Translations under genes and position numbers: made by a program
The notes under the pieces: model-generated
What the model saw: the letters and a program-made list of their open reading frames with translations, nothing else
The model's database searches: none
What the model was told of the DNA's origin: nothing
NCBI GenBank assembly: GCA_023703655.1
Contig: CP097973.1
Span: 862,170-926,169, forward strand
Direction: 5' to 3'
Length of the DNA stretch: 64,000 nt
Source: SAR86 cluster bacterium
Lineage (GTDB): Bacteria > Pseudomonadota > Gammaproteobacteria > Magnimaribacterales > D2472
Shown: positions 1 to 9,133 of the stretch, piece by piece
How positions within the stretch are numbered: the stretch's first letter is position 1
Layout of the letters: each line of letters begins with the position of its first letter

Positions 1-322
1 ATGCGGTATAGATTAGTTTTAATACACCAATTTCTTCAAAAAGTTTTTTTTGAAGTTCTTTAAGTTCTTGTTTCCCAATGTAGCTTAGCAAGTATTTCCA
101 TTTAAACTCTGTTCCCCAAAGAACCCATGTATCCAGCATAGATTCTTGCTCAATGGTTGTATCAAGCCCAAAAATCACATGAGTGGCATCATGATCCCTT
201 ATCAATTGACTGCCTTCAAAATCTCGCAATTTATCTTTGTTGTTTTGGACTAGGTATTCTCTATACTCTTCGATTCCCTCAAGAACTGTCATGTCTGTAT
301 TCTGATCTTGGTATTTAAGCAT
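1..322 (-). CDS. Coq4-like protein, partial (3' end outside window)
   Basis: The reading frame opens with ATG at 322 and runs off the left edge after 107 codons, so only the N-terminal part is visible. Residues around 45-62 read HDATH followed by 11 residues and a Glu. This matches the HDxxHx11E zinc-motif pattern of the Coq4 family, which acts in ubiquinone biosynthesis. A Coq4-type helical protein is the best reading. A more distant Coq4-like protein of unknown substrate is equally possible, because only this motif supports it. It lies 8 bases downstream of the DUF4345-like gene and is probably co-transcribed with it. An in-frame ATG ten codons further in is an alternative start. Confidence 0.5.
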   Translation of the reverse strand, partial: MLKYQDQNTDMTVLEGIEEYREYLVQNNKDKLRDFEGSQLIRDHDATHVIFGLDTTIEQESMLDTWVLWGTEFKWKYLLSYIGKQELKELQKKLFEEIGVLKLIYTA

Positions 323-330
323 GATTGTAA

Positions 331-714
331 TTAATAACTAATTTCATTCTTTCTCTTTTTATGCGAGATGAAAAGAATAAGAGCTAGAAATAATTCACCC
401 AATAATACAAACAATCCAAAATGAGTGTATCCATCAATTATAAAGCTGATGATTCTACCTAATGCTATAAATAACATGATGTATGTAAGCATCATTGCAA
501 TTGAAAGGGTTTTTCTTGAAAAGGTATACCTTAAAATAAGATATCCATATGCTAGAAATGAACCAGCAAACAATGATCTAAATTCAGATGCAGTCTCTAA
601 ATTTCCAGCGTAAACTGGAACGAGTATTAAGTCAGATAAATCTCTTTTGAACATCACAAAGCAGCCTATTCCAATAAGTAAGATTGAGGAGATTATCAAA
701 GATGTTTTAATCAT
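331..714 (-). CDS. DUF4345-like four-helix membrane protein
   Basis: A 127-residue hydrophobic protein with about four predicted membrane segments (roughly residues 5-22, 48-66, 70-90 and 97-118) and a basic C-terminal tail. The pattern of an acidic/Arg stretch in the middle (ETASEFRS), then GSFLAYGY and later GRIISFIIDG, resembles the DUF4345 family of small inner-membrane proteins. The biochemical role of that family is unknown. It sits 3 bases downstream of another small membrane protein and 8 bases upstream of the Coq4-like gene, so it probably belongs to the same transcript. The family call rests on motif recognition only. Confidence 0.55.
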   Translation of the reverse strand: MIKTSLIISSILLIGIGCFVMFKRDLSDLILVPVYAGNLETASEFRSLFAGSFLAYGYLILRYTFSRKTLSIAMMLTYIMLFIALGRIISFIIDGYTHFGLFVLLGELFLALILFISHKKRKNEISY

Positions 715-717
715 GAA

Positions 718-930
718 TTACAAAATTCCAAGTACGTACAAGGCAATGAAAAATCCAATCAAACCAATAAATAACCAAAAATACAGTTCTTTATCGTTAT
801 TTGCCCTGTAAGCATTGATAGCAAATCCCCAGCAAATAATAGGACCCATTACTAAAAATCCATATCCAATAAGCAATCCTATTGGGATTAAAGCCAACAA
901 TAAAAATCCTTGTAATAGAAATCTATTCAT
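718..930 (-). CDS. small two-helix membrane protein, unknown
   Basis: A 70-residue protein made of two hydrophobic segments (about residues 4-30 and 50-69) joined by a short polar loop with several charged residues. I do not recognise a family. It lies between the DUF3604 gene (18 bases upstream) and the DUF4345-like gene (3 bases downstream) in the same orientation. This supports it being a real, co-transcribed gene rather than a chance reading frame. No catalytic motif is visible. Confidence 0.5.
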   Translation of the reverse strand: MNRFLLQGFLLLALIPIGLLIGYGFLVMGPIICWGFAINAYRANNDKELYFWLFIGLIGFFIALYVLGIL

Positions 931-948
931 TGATTTATTTTAGCAGAA

Positions 949-2712
949 TTAATTTTTTTCAATCCAAATAGGAGATGTCCATGCACGTTCTTGCACAAAT
1001 TTTGGGATATTACCCTGATCTTTCTCACAGTAATTATTATTCTCCATGCACAATTGATGAGACCATCGACAAGTTGGAGCTGAAATTACTCTTAAATAGT
1101 ATGATGCTTCCATATTAGGAGAATGGTTTTCATCTCTCCAAACTCCACAAAAATTTTTCTGCATTGGTCCATTCACCACGCATTTATCAAGATCTAAATC
1201 ATATGCATCTGATGATTCATGCACGGTTATGATTTCTGATACTGAATCACCATTATCAAATGAAGACTTTATTATTTGTATTGCTGAAATAAATTGATTG
1301 GAATCATTCGCATCAGCTTTTGCTGAAAAAAAGAAGGTGGGCTTATTGGTTATGTTCTCTAATGTGCCACCCATTGGTACACCATTTTGATATCCTTTGA
1401 TAACAGCATCTTGCTCATTACAAGAATTAAGTGATATATCTTCGCCAGCAAAAAATCGCACAATATACCTTGGACCTGATGTTGCATATGCTTCTTTGTT
1501 AAGAAGGGATTGAAAGATTTCATCTCGATTATTCTTTTTAGCCCATACAACAGCTAAGCCTCCAGGATTAAACTCAATATCATCAGGTAATCCTTTAGGT
1601 AATTTATCTCGTAATGATTTACCTGCGCCCCCATGACCAGGCATGGTAGCCTCATCCGTAGCACCAGGTATTGCTAAATGAGTATCAGTACTGCCAATAA
1701 AACCAATTTTAAAAGGATTAGTACCGTTCTTTTCTTTTAATGCTTGTCCTCTTGAAAGTGCATATCTTGCAAAACTTTCTTTTGGAATTGGATCGTCACT
1801 ACCAAGAAATTTTGCTCCAAAGTCTGCGTAACTTAATAATTCAAAATCACAATATGGATCATTCTCATCAATACACTCAGAAGAGCCCTTATGTTGAAAA
1901 ATTTCTATTAATGGTTCACGTTTAGAGATCATTTGATAGTCTTTTAACTCAGGATCTTCAAAAATAAGACCATTAGATAAATTAGAGTTATGAGGAATGA
2001 CTACATAATCACAATCAGAAGTGCATGATGCATTCAATTGATCCCATAGATCTTCTCTTGTGGTTGCTTCATAAAAACTAATTGGTTTGCTAGGTACACT
2101 ATTATTTTTAAAAATGACATTTCTATGAAGATTGCTACCTGAATACCTTGCTCCGGTCCATTCATAACCAATAAAAGATGTGAAACTACAATCATTTTTT
2201 GGATCATTGTATTTTTCTGCTGCATTAATAATTTCTTGCCATGGTTCAATAGACGCCTCAAGACAAAGCTCTCTATTTTCACCACAAATACCTAACGGAG
2301 CTGACTGACTTGCTCTTTGATTCATATAAAAGTAGGCAAGTTTTGGAAAGTTTCTGTATACCATACAAGTCAATGAATTATATGAAACAGAATCTGAGGT
2401 TTCACAAAGATGTACTTCACCCAATAATTCCGCATGATCTGTTATAGCCATAAAATCTAAGGGTTGCGATAATTTTGAGCTTCTTAATGCATTACCATTT
2501 TCATCGTAGGGTTGAATCGATATTCTCTCTCCCATTGCATATCTATATGCATCATCGGGTCTATTGATTGTTCCTTGAGTAGCTGCGTCTAAAGACAGCG
2601 CAGTATGGACATGTAAATCACCAAAAAGTGGGATCTTTTCATCATAAGTAATTTCACAGCTACTAAAAATATAAAAAGGTAAAAACGTAGAGATGATCAG
2701 TAATTTATTCAT
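949..2712 (-). CDS. DUF3604 family PHP-like lipoprotein
   Basis: A 587-residue exported protein. A short hydrophobic leader ends at FSSC with Cys19, a weak lipobox, so it may be a lipoprotein facing the periplasm. DLHVHT begins at Asp32, and ITDHAELLGE, GYEWTG and TDTHLAIPG follow in order. These are the metal-ligand blocks of DUF3604, a PHP-like family thought to be metal-dependent hydrolases of unknown substrate. The length is usual for the family. The start overlaps the stop of the upstream SDR gene by 4 bases (ATGA), indicating translational coupling. It may process an organic ester or phosphoester taken up from outside; the substrate is inference. Confidence 0.8.
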   Translation of the reverse strand: MNKLLIISTFLPFYIFSSCEITYDEKIPLFGDLHVHTALSLDAATQGTINRPDDAYRYAMGERISIQPYDENGNALRSSKLSQPLDFMAITDHAELLGEVHLCETSDSVSYNSLTCMVYRNFPKLAYFYMNQRASQSAPLGICGENRELCLEASIEPWQEIINAAEKYNDPKNDCSFTSFIGYEWTGARYSGSNLHRNVIFKNNSVPSKPISFYEATTREDLWDQLNASCTSDCDYVVIPHNSNLSNGLIFEDPELKDYQMISKREPLIEIFQHKGSSECIDENDPYCDFELLSYADFGAKFLGSDDPIPKESFARYALSRGQALKEKNGTNPFKIGFIGSTDTHLAIPGATDEATMPGHGGAGKSLRDKLPKGLPDDIEFNPGGLAVVWAKKNNRDEIFQSLLNKEAYATSGPRYIVRFFAGEDISLNSCNEQDAVIKGYQNGVPMGGTLENITNKPTFFFSAKADANDSNQFISAIQIIKSSFDNGDSVSEIITVHESSDAYDLDLDKCVVNGPMQKNFCGVWRDENHSPNMEASYYLRVISAPTCRWSHQLCMENNNYCEKDQGNIPKFVQERAWTSPIWIEKN

Positions 2713-3491
2713 TTGGCTGGCGTTAGAAAGTCTTCAAATTGTTTTTGTAATCTTTGCATCCCTTTGATCCATCTATCTCTGTCATTAGCTTTTCTTTGTG
2801 AATACTCAAGAACCTCCTCATGAGGGGTGATTAAAAATTGCTCTGTTTCAATTGCATTTAAAACTTCAACAGCAACTTCCTCAGGCTCCATCATGCCATC
2901 AACACCAGCTACACCTGGACCATTTTCTGTCATTGCAGTTCTAACAGCTTGGGGACAAAGACAAGATACACCAATACCTTTTTCTCCATAGGTAATTTTA
3001 ATCCATTCAGCAAAACTTATAGCAGCTGATTTGGTAACTGAATATGGAGCCGCACCTAACTGAGTTAATAAACCAGCAGCAGATGCAGTATTCACTAAAT
3101 AGCCTGACCCTTGTTCTAACATTTGTGGTAATAAATGTTTCGCTGCAAAAATATGCGCCATCACATTAACGTCCCATATTTCCTGCCAATTTTCCGTTGA
3201 AACATCCAAAAAGCCAGGCATGCCAGTAATGCCGGCATTTGAGCAAAAAATATCAATTCCAGAAATAAGGCTGTTACATTCATCAATTACCTTGATAATG
3301 TCCTTTTCAAGTCCAACATTTGCCTCAATTGCATAACCTGAGATAGTTTCTGCAACAATTGTTGCTTCAGTAATATTTTGATCAACACAAACAATAGACT
3401 TTGCATCTGCGGCTTGAAATGCAATTGCGAGCGCCTTTCCTATTCCGCTTGCTGCACCTGTAATGACTACTCTTTTGCCACTAACTTTCAT
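2709..3491 (-). CDS. short-chain dehydrogenase/reductase
   Basis: A 260-residue classical SDR. The NAD(P)-binding glycine motif TGAASGIG is at residues 11-18, NAG follows near residue 88, and the catalytic Tyr-x3-Lys is in PYSVTKSA near residue 150, preceded by the usual Ser-rich strand (NTASAAG). It is a soluble NAD(P)-dependent oxidoreductase acting on an alcohol or carbonyl; the substrate cannot be read from sequence. It overlaps the upstream DsbA/HCCA-isomerase-like gene by 11 bases and the downstream DUF3604 gene by 4, so the three are probably one transcript. A role in breaking down a hydroxylated or aromatic compound would fit the neighbours. Confidence 0.85.
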   Translation of the reverse strand: MKVSGKRVVITGAASGIGKALAIAFQAADAKSIVCVDQNITEATIVAETISGYAIEANVGLEKDIIKVIDECNSLISGIDIFCSNAGITGMPGFLDVSTENWQEIWDVNVMAHIFAAKHLLPQMLEQGSGYLVNTASAAGLLTQLGAAPYSVTKSAAISFAEWIKITYGEKGIGVSCLCPQAVRTAMTENGPGVAGVDGMMEPEEVAVEVLNAIETEQFLITPHEEVLEYSQRKANDRDRWIKGMQRLQKQFEDFLTPAK

Positions 3492-4857
3492 GATTTAGTT
3501 TGTACTGTTGAAGAAACTTTGAAAACACCCATAATCTATCTTGCCCCCACAATGATAATAATACATTTTTATTGCTATCTAATAATCTAAAACTCGGCAC
3601 ACCCCATAGCCCTCCTGAATATAACTCCTGTCGATTTGCTTCAAGCATCGAGTGCCATTCATCATTGTGTAATTCTTTATTCGCATCTTCCCAATTAAGT
3701 CCTGCATCGAGAACAACCTTCTTTAAGCCTTTTTTATTATTAATGTTTGTACCATGCTTAAAGGCATGTTTAAGGAAACTTGAAATGAGCTCAACATGTC
3801 TATTTTGATGAAAAGCCCAAGAATATAGGGCATAACAATCTTTTGCTGGTTGTCCGATTGGATCATAGATTTTTCCAAATGGATTTCCAATGGTTCTTGC
3901 CTCTCTCGCAGCATCAGAAAAGATATATATACCTTTCTCACGAGTTGCTGGAACTCCTCTCATAACCATTGGCAAAACAGGTTTGATGCATAAATCTAAG
4001 CCTTTTGATTTTGCAAAATCAACTGCTGTGTCAAAAATAAGTGCAGTGTAAGGACTTCTAAGTGAGGGATAAATCTCAAATGTTAGCTCTTTGAATATTG
4101 GATCAAATGATAAGTCTAAATCTGGTCTAGGATATTTGAGATTAGCGTTATTTAATTTATTTAAACCTAAGTCTATAAATCTCTTCTCCAAGTGATACAA
4201 CCGATCAACCCCCCAATACCACTCATCGCCATAATAAAACATACCTCCAGAATAATGTTTTAATTGTTTTTGCCTCGCTGAACCAAATTCGAGTACAGAT
4301 TTAGTTTTTTCCAAGTCCGCTTTTCCGTTTTTATGAGCAAGTTTCTCTAAATCGTCTTTGTTATTGGTCCACACGGCTTCAGAAACTTTATTTATATAGT
4401 TCATCATGTTGTTTGAACTTTGATTAGCAAGGATTGAATTTGCTAGCAATATCTGAGCTTTAGTGGGTTTGTCATAGACTGATGGAAAAGTCAGACCGTA
4501 ATGCTTTGCTATCTGGTTGGAATCATATGCGGCTAGCTGTAAAAGTAGATCTGGTTCTGGAGAATTTTTTCCTTGGGGGCCATTAACCAAATAGCATTTT
4601 ATTTCTACATCATAAGAATCGCTGATAGTTTTTAATGTCTGTGCAGATAAATAACTATATGCATCCTCAATCTGATGAAAATACTCCAAGACATGTTTAT
4701 TGTTATTTTTAAGTCTTGTTTGTTCTGCTTTGGATTGTTTGGCTGTCTGATATTTTTGACTGGTGACTTTTGTGAACAACCTAGAAGTAATCCATCTTCT
4801 AAGCTTTGAAGGATCCATGGTTGCAGCACCACCTTGCTCTTTGAATTTATTAGACAT
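3481..4857 (-). CDS. tandem DsbA-fold / HCCA-isomerase-like protein
   Basis: A 458-residue protein that reads as two successive DsbA-fold (GST-kappa / 2-hydroxychromene-2-carboxylate isomerase) domains, about residues 55-240 and 245-450. Each begins with the family's opening strand and SPY/AYSYL-type element: DAYSYLSAQTL in the first, LRSPYTALIF in the second. Neither has the Cys-x-x-Cys of redox DsbA proteins, so an isomerase or GST-like role is more likely than disulphide exchange. The second domain ends with the typical GVPSF segment. Family members are usually single-domain, about 200 residues, so the fused double form is notable. It overlaps the downstream SDR by 11 bases. Confidence 0.75.
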   Translation of the reverse strand: MSNKFKEQGGAATMDPSKLRRWITSRLFTKVTSQKYQTAKQSKAEQTRLKNNNKHVLEYFHQIEDAYSYLSAQTLKTISDSYDVEIKCYLVNGPQGKNSPEPDLLLQLAAYDSNQIAKHYGLTFPSVYDKPTKAQILLANSILANQSSNNMMNYINKVSEAVWTNNKDDLEKLAHKNGKADLEKTKSVLEFGSARQKQLKHYSGGMFYYGDEWYWGVDRLYHLEKRFIDLGLNKLNNANLKYPRPDLDLSFDPIFKELTFEIYPSLRSPYTALIFDTAVDFAKSKGLDLCIKPVLPMVMRGVPATREKGIYIFSDAAREARTIGNPFGKIYDPIGQPAKDCYALYSWAFHQNRHVELISSFLKHAFKHGTNINNKKGLKKVVLDAGLNWEDANKELHNDEWHSMLEANRQELYSGGLWGVPSFRLLDSNKNVLLSLWGQDRLWVFSKFLQQYKLNHES

Positions 4858-4866
4858 AAATTTAGC

Positions 4867-5838
4867 TTAAGCTAAAACTTTAAGTTTTTGATCAATAATA
4901 TTATTAGCCTCTGACATGATGCGATTAATTAATTCTTCAACGGTAGGTATATCGTTTACTAATCCAGCAACCATGCCGCATGACCAAGCACCTGCTTCCA
5001 TAGTACCCTCATGCATAATTTTTGGATAAACACCAGCAACCTCGTCAACGATATCTGCAAAAGTTAAGTTTTCTCCTAAGGCTTTTTCTTTTTCCATTAA
5101 TCTTTCGACAGCAGAATTATTAAGGACGCGCTCTGTGTTTGTTAACGAGCGCATTATTAACCTTGTATCTAGTTCGCTTGCATTTACTATTGCTTCCTTT
5201 ACGTTTTGGTGCACAGGAGCATCTTCGGTAGCTATAAACCGAGTGCCCATATTCATGCCTTCAGCACCCAATGCCATGGCAGCTATCAAGCTTCGCCCAT
5301 CTGCCATGCCGCCTGAGGCGACAAAAGGAATTTCAAGCTCATCAGCTGCTCTTGGTAACAATATAAAGTTTGGTATGTCATCTTCTCCGGGATGACCTCC
5401 ACATTCAAATCCATCTACAGAAACTGCATCACAACCAATAGATTGAGCTTTAAGTGAGTGCCTAACAGAAGTGCATTTATGAATAATTTTAATTCCTGCG
5501 TCTTTGAGTTTAGGTAAATATTCTGCTGGATTTCTACCTGCAGTTTCAACAATTGGGACATCCTTTTCAACAATTACGTCAACCAGACCCGGATAATCAG
5601 GAGGAGTTAGAGAGGGTAAAAAAGTAAGATTAACTGCAAATGGTTTATCCGTCATGGACTTGCACTTATCGATTTCATTAGCCAGTTTTTCTGGTGTTCC
5701 TTGAGTAAGACCAGTAATTGTTCCAAGACCGCCAGCATTTGAAACTGCTGCTGCTAACTCAGCAAAGCCAACATGATGCATGCCACCTTGAATAATTGGA
5801 TGCTCTATTCCAAATAATTCAGTTATTTTTGTCTTCAT
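4867..5838 (-). CDS. nitronate monooxygenase family FMN enzyme
   Basis: A 323-residue FMN-binding TIM-barrel protein of the nitronate monooxygenase / 2-nitropropane dioxygenase family. The N-terminal IEHPIIQGGMHHVG, the central CDAVSVDGFECGGHPG phosphate-binding segment and the later GGMADGRS and GAEGMNMGTRF are family signatures. Some members oxidise alkyl nitronates. Others, such as IpdC in steroid degradation, act on CoA thioesters, so the substrate is open. A second, more IpdC-like paralogue is at 51739-52785. The gene is 9 bases from the next gene upstream and 9 from the one downstream, in a tight minus-strand run. Confidence 0.85.
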   Translation of the reverse strand: MKTKITELFGIEHPIIQGGMHHVGFAELAAAVSNAGGLGTITGLTQGTPEKLANEIDKCKSMTDKPFAVNLTFLPSLTPPDYPGLVDVIVEKDVPIVETAGRNPAEYLPKLKDAGIKIIHKCTSVRHSLKAQSIGCDAVSVDGFECGGHPGEDDIPNFILLPRAADELEIPFVASGGMADGRSLIAAMALGAEGMNMGTRFIATEDAPVHQNVKEAIVNASELDTRLIMRSLTNTERVLNNSAVERLMEKEKALGENLTFADIVDEVAGVYPKIMHEGTMEAGAWSCGMVAGLVNDIPTVEELINRIMSEANNIIDQKLKVLA

Positions 5839-5846
5839 ACTAAATC

Positions 5847-6905
5847 CTATTTAATTAAACTTATTTCAATACTATCAGAGTTTAATGGCAAAACTACTAG
5901 AGTCCCATCTTTTGAAAGTGTCCAGTTTTCTCTAATATCATCTACCCCTCTTACAAAAATTTCAGCCATGAGGTTGTTACGTGGATATGGAACAAGATGA
6001 TAAAAAACTAAATGATCAACATTTGCCTGATTTGCAATCATTGCAGCTTCTACAGGAGTAGTATGATAAGAAAGTATATCCTCCATGATTTTGGCAGTTA
6101 GAACCCTTTTTGCTGAAATTAAGCCATCTTCTAGCTCACTTAGAAGATGATTCGCCTGAGCCTCATGAAATAAAACATCAGCATTTCTAGCAGCATCAAT
6201 CGTTTTTTGAGAATATTTAGTATCTCCACTTATTACTATTGATCTATCACCATACTCGAAACGAAAACCTAACGCTGGAGTAACAGGATCGTGTTCTACT
6301 TCAAATGCAGTGACTTTTAAGTCATCCACTTGGTAAAAAACTTCATTTAGGACATCAATTGTATTAGCATCAAATCCTACATTATCAAGCGGCGCAATAT
6401 TATTACCATGATGAATATGTCTATAAATGTAATCGAGCTCATACGCTTTTTCAAACCCTTCAGTTACTCGTTTTACACCCCTAGGTCCATAAACTTGAAG
6501 TCGTCCTTGTCGTTGCTGAGCAATCCAAGTGTTCAAATGTAAATTAGGTAAATCAGAAATATGGTCTGAGTGAAGATGGGTTAAGAAGACTGCTTTAATT
6601 TTCGAAAAATCAATCTGCCAAGTAAATAAGTTTTCAACACTTCCACCTCCACTGTCAATAATATAATAGTTTTCGCCTGCTTTAATTAGGATGCATGTCT
6701 CTGCAATATTTTCTGCAGGAATGGGTGAACCAGAGCCACATACCAGCGCACTTAAAGCATCATCAGGAAATTCTTGAAAACTTGAAACTTGATTCAATAC
6801 TGCTCTTTTAAGTAAAAAGTCCTGTACGATTTGTAATTTTGATAGAGCGTAAATTAATCCAACCAAAACTAGAGTGGTGAATACTAAATATCTAATTACT
6901 TTCAT
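5847..6905 (-). CDS. membrane-anchored metallo-beta-lactamase fold hydrolase
   Basis: A 352-residue protein with an N-terminal membrane segment (about residues 5-22), then a metallo-beta-lactamase fold of the RNase Z / arylsulfatase type. Metal ligands are visible in THLHSDHISDLP, in the later VEHDPVTPALGF and SGDTKYS segments, and in the C-terminal VFYHLVPYP. The anchor suggests action at the periplasmic face rather than on tRNA, so a hydrolase of small esters or sulfate esters is more likely than RNase Z. It ends 8 bases before the nitronate monooxygenase gene and is directly adjacent to the upstream membrane protein. The substrate is unknown. Confidence 0.8.
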   Translation of the reverse strand: MKVIRYLVFTTLVLVGLIYALSKLQIVQDFLLKRAVLNQVSSFQEFPDDALSALVCGSGSPIPAENIAETCILIKAGENYYIIDSGGGSVENLFTWQIDFSKIKAVFLTHLHSDHISDLPNLHLNTWIAQQRQGRLQVYGPRGVKRVTEGFEKAYELDYIYRHIHHGNNIAPLDNVGFDANTIDVLNEVFYQVDDLKVTAFEVEHDPVTPALGFRFEYGDRSIVISGDTKYSQKTIDAARNADVLFHEAQANHLLSELEDGLISAKRVLTAKIMEDILSYHTTPVEAAMIANQANVDHLVFYHLVPYPRNNLMAEIFVRGVDDIRENWTLSKDGTLVVLPLNSDSIEISLIK

Positions 6906-7358
6906 TTAATACGCTCTTTTAAGAGATAAAAAAAATAGAACTATCAAAAATCCTAAAACAAAATGCCCGCCTGTCACAGCAGGAGTGATGCCATTTGTGT
7001 ATGCATCTAAATTAAATGGTGACATCACTCTAACACTCCACTCGATAATCCAAAATAGATACATTAACGGAATCAGATCTTTATATTTATATATAACAAT
7101 CCAGCATACGAAGCAAAAAATTATTTGTGCAAGCCCCCATAAAGAAAACAGCTCATATATAACTGGAAGAGGATCTGGATCGCCTGAGATAACTATGAAA
7201 TTAGCAATTTCATGCGTAGCAAACTCTGGAAAAAGCCAATGCAGAAATGATCTAATTGACATCAAGACCGTAAAAACTATAAAACCCCAATACGCGAAAT
7301 TACTTCCAGCATAAAAATTATTGATAGTTGTTGGAAAAAGTAATTTTAAATAAGACAC
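6906..7358 (-). CDS. four-helix inner-membrane protein, unknown
   Basis: A 150-residue integral membrane protein with four hydrophobic segments (about residues 22-40, 70-92, 97-112 and 128-147) and a basic C-terminus. I do not recognise a named family. The gene directly abuts the metallo-beta-lactamase-fold gene (stop at 6906, start codon at 6905) and follows the DUF1330 gene by 6 bases, so it belongs to the same operon. It may hold or assist a membrane-associated step of this pathway, but that is speculation. Confidence 0.55.
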   Translation of the reverse strand: MSYLKLLFPTTINNFYAGSNFAYWGFIVFTVLMSIRSFLHWLFPEFATHEIANFIVISGDPDPLPVIYELFSLWGLAQIIFCFVCWIVIYKYKDLIPLMYLFWIIEWSVRVMSPFNLDAYTNGITPAVTGGHFVLGFLIVLFFLSLKRAY

Positions 7359-7364
7359 TTGCTC

Positions 7365-7769
7365 TTACTTTTTTGTTTCTATATTAAGTTGTCCGGCTAG
7401 GCCAGCTGTTCGATGTTTAGCGCTTTCTAAATACTCAGGATTTGTAATCATTTCTAACATTGCTTTTCTACTTGGGTATTCAACAATTGCAATAGAATCC
7501 CATATTGTGTCTGCTTCACCTAACATCAGTCTTGAAACTATGCCCGAAAAAATTAATTTCGCACCAACTTTTTTGAGATGTACTTTTATTTCCTCTGCAT
7601 ATATTGCATATGCCTCTGCACCCGATAATTGAGTATTTCTTCCATCCTCATATTCTGCATGCTTTTTAAATTTCAACAGATTAACCATCGAAATTGGAGT
7701 ATCAACGTCTCCCTCAAAGAATCCTTGCATTTGCTCATCGCTTGGGTAGAGTTTATTCGAAACTTTCAT
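7365..7769 (-). CDS. DUF1330 domain protein
   Basis: A 134-residue protein with a DUF1330-type dimeric alpha-beta barrel. The signatures are VNLLKFK near residue 30, the LSGAEAYAIYAEE helix, and WDSIAIVEYPSRKAML followed by NPEYLESAKHRTAGL at the C-terminal side. DUF1330 proteins are small ferredoxin-like barrels of unknown activity often found beside degradative enzymes. The start overlaps the stop of the upstream glutathione transferase gene by 4 bases. A second DUF1330 gene is at 58223-58531. Confidence 0.8.
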   Translation of the reverse strand: MKVSNKLYPSDEQMQGFFEGDVDTPISMVNLLKFKKHAEYEDGRNTQLSGAEAYAIYAEEIKVHLKKVGAKLIFSGIVSRLMLGEADTIWDSIAIVEYPSRKAMLEMITNPEYLESAKHRTAGLAGQLNIETKK

Positions 7770-8377
7770 TTTAACTCGATGGCTTTTTGAAATGCTGGTC
7801 TAGTGGAAATTCTTTCAACATAGCTCTTAATAGCACTTAACTCCTCACCCACACATCCTAATCTGTTTGCCATGAAACAAGCATGTCCTAACATTACATC
7901 AGCACCTGAAAATTTTCCAATCAAATACTCTTTATCCTCAAGATTCTGATTGATCGGAAGCAATGACTTTGTCAACAAGTTTTGTGCTTGTTTTAAAACT
8001 GTTTCGTCTCTTCGATCTGGAGGTAATAAGATTGTTTGAACAACTATTTGATTCATTGGTGGCATTACCATTCCCTCACAATAATGAAACCATTGAAGAT
8101 AATGTGGAAAGTGTTCAGATTCGATTTGTGGTTTTAGCCCATTATTTTTATGTTTTTCAAGAACGTAATCTATAATTGCGCCTGATTCATATATGGAGAC
8201 ATCACCGTCTTCCAATACAGGCACCCTTCCGAGTGGATGTCTAGCTCTATGGTCTTGAGATTTTAATCCCTCTTTTGTAAATGGCAGTATTACAACTTCA
8301 TATTCTAATCCAAGCTCTTCAAGCAACCAGATTACTCTTCCAGCTCTTGTATCAGCTACAAAATAAACCTTTAACAT
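7766..8377 (-). CDS. glutathione S-transferase family protein
   Basis: A 203-residue protein with an N-terminal thioredoxin-fold GST domain (about residues 1-80) carrying the cis-Pro segment GRVPVLEDGDVSIYESGAI, where Glu-Ser bind the glutathione gamma-glutamyl group. An all-helical C-terminal domain (about 90-200) contains the usual N-capping Asp in FSGADVMLGH. It would conjugate, isomerise or reduce an electrophilic substrate with glutathione in the cytoplasm. It is the second of two adjacent GST genes; the spacing to the upstream copy is 15 bases. Confidence 0.87.
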   Translation of the reverse strand: MLKVYFVADTRAGRVIWLLEELGLEYEVVILPFTKEGLKSQDHRARHPLGRVPVLEDGDVSIYESGAIIDYVLEKHKNNGLKPQIESEHFPHYLQWFHYCEGMVMPPMNQIVVQTILLPPDRRDETVLKQAQNLLTKSLLPINQNLEDKEYLIGKFSGADVMLGHACFMANRLGCVGEELSAIKSYVERISTRPAFQKAIELK

Positions 8378-8392
8378 AAATAATCTCCCTTA

Positions 8393-9076
8393 TTATTTTT
8401 TTACCATCTTGCTAGCATTCTTGCTGAACTCTTTTACTTTGCCTTCATCATCAAGTAATTTTTCGACTTTAAATGGTACATCTAAACCTTTTGAGATGCC
8501 TGGTTGCGAGTACATTTTTTTCATCCATTTGTTTAAATGCTCTAAGCCATCAATATTTACTCCTGACCATTTATATGTCCTGATCCAACACCAATTAGCA
8601 ATGTCAGCAATTGAGTAATCTCCAGCAATCCATTCATGAGTTGATAATTGAGTATTAACCACCTCAAACAACCTCCTGCATTCATTATGGTATCTATCAA
8701 TCGCAGGTTGTAATTTTTCTGGAAAATACCTAAAAAAAACGTTGGCTTGCCCCATCATTGGTCCAATTCCTCCCATTTGAAACATCAGCCATTCCATAAC
8801 TTTAGCCCTTCCAGCTGGATCTGTTGGTATGAGTTGATTAGCCTTTTCTGCTAAGTAAATCATAATTGCACCTGATTCAAAGATTGATAGATGATTTGCC
8901 TCAATATCCACTATTGCAGGTATTCTGCCATTTGGACTAATCTTTAAAAAATCAGGCTTATGTTGCTCTCCCTCAAGCAAATTTACAAAATGTGTTTCAT
9001 AATCCATTGCAAGCGCCTCAAGAAGACACGAGACTTTATGTCCATTAGGAGTTGGTGATGTATATAGGTCAATCAT
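8393..9076 (-). CDS. glutathione S-transferase (YfcG/Ure2-like)
   Basis: A 227-residue GST. The N-terminus starts IDLYTSPTPNGHKV, the active-site pattern of YfcG/Ure2-like (nu-class) enzymes. The cis-Pro and ESGAI elements follow in GRIPAIVDI and IFESGAIMIYLAEK. The C-terminal helical domain has the SIADIANWCWIRTY segment near residue 155. Relatives act as glutathione-dependent reductases or peroxidases. It is the first gene of the minus-strand run that ends at position 1. Upstream lies only the terminator of the TonB receptor gene, so a promoter for this run should lie in 9077-9140. Confidence 0.87.
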   Translation of the reverse strand: MIDLYTSPTPNGHKVSCLLEALAMDYETHFVNLLEGEQHKPDFLKISPNGRIPAIVDIEANHLSIFESGAIMIYLAEKANQLIPTDPAGRAKVMEWLMFQMGGIGPMMGQANVFFRYFPEKLQPAIDRYHNECRRLFEVVNTQLSTHEWIAGDYSIADIANWCWIRTYKWSGVNIDGLEHLNKWMKKMYSQPGISKGLDVPFKVEKLLDDEGKVKEFSKNASKMVKK

Positions 9077-9133
9077 GCTGATAATTAATAGGAATCAATT
9101 GTAAAAGAAAACTCTAATATAGTTCAAATCACA

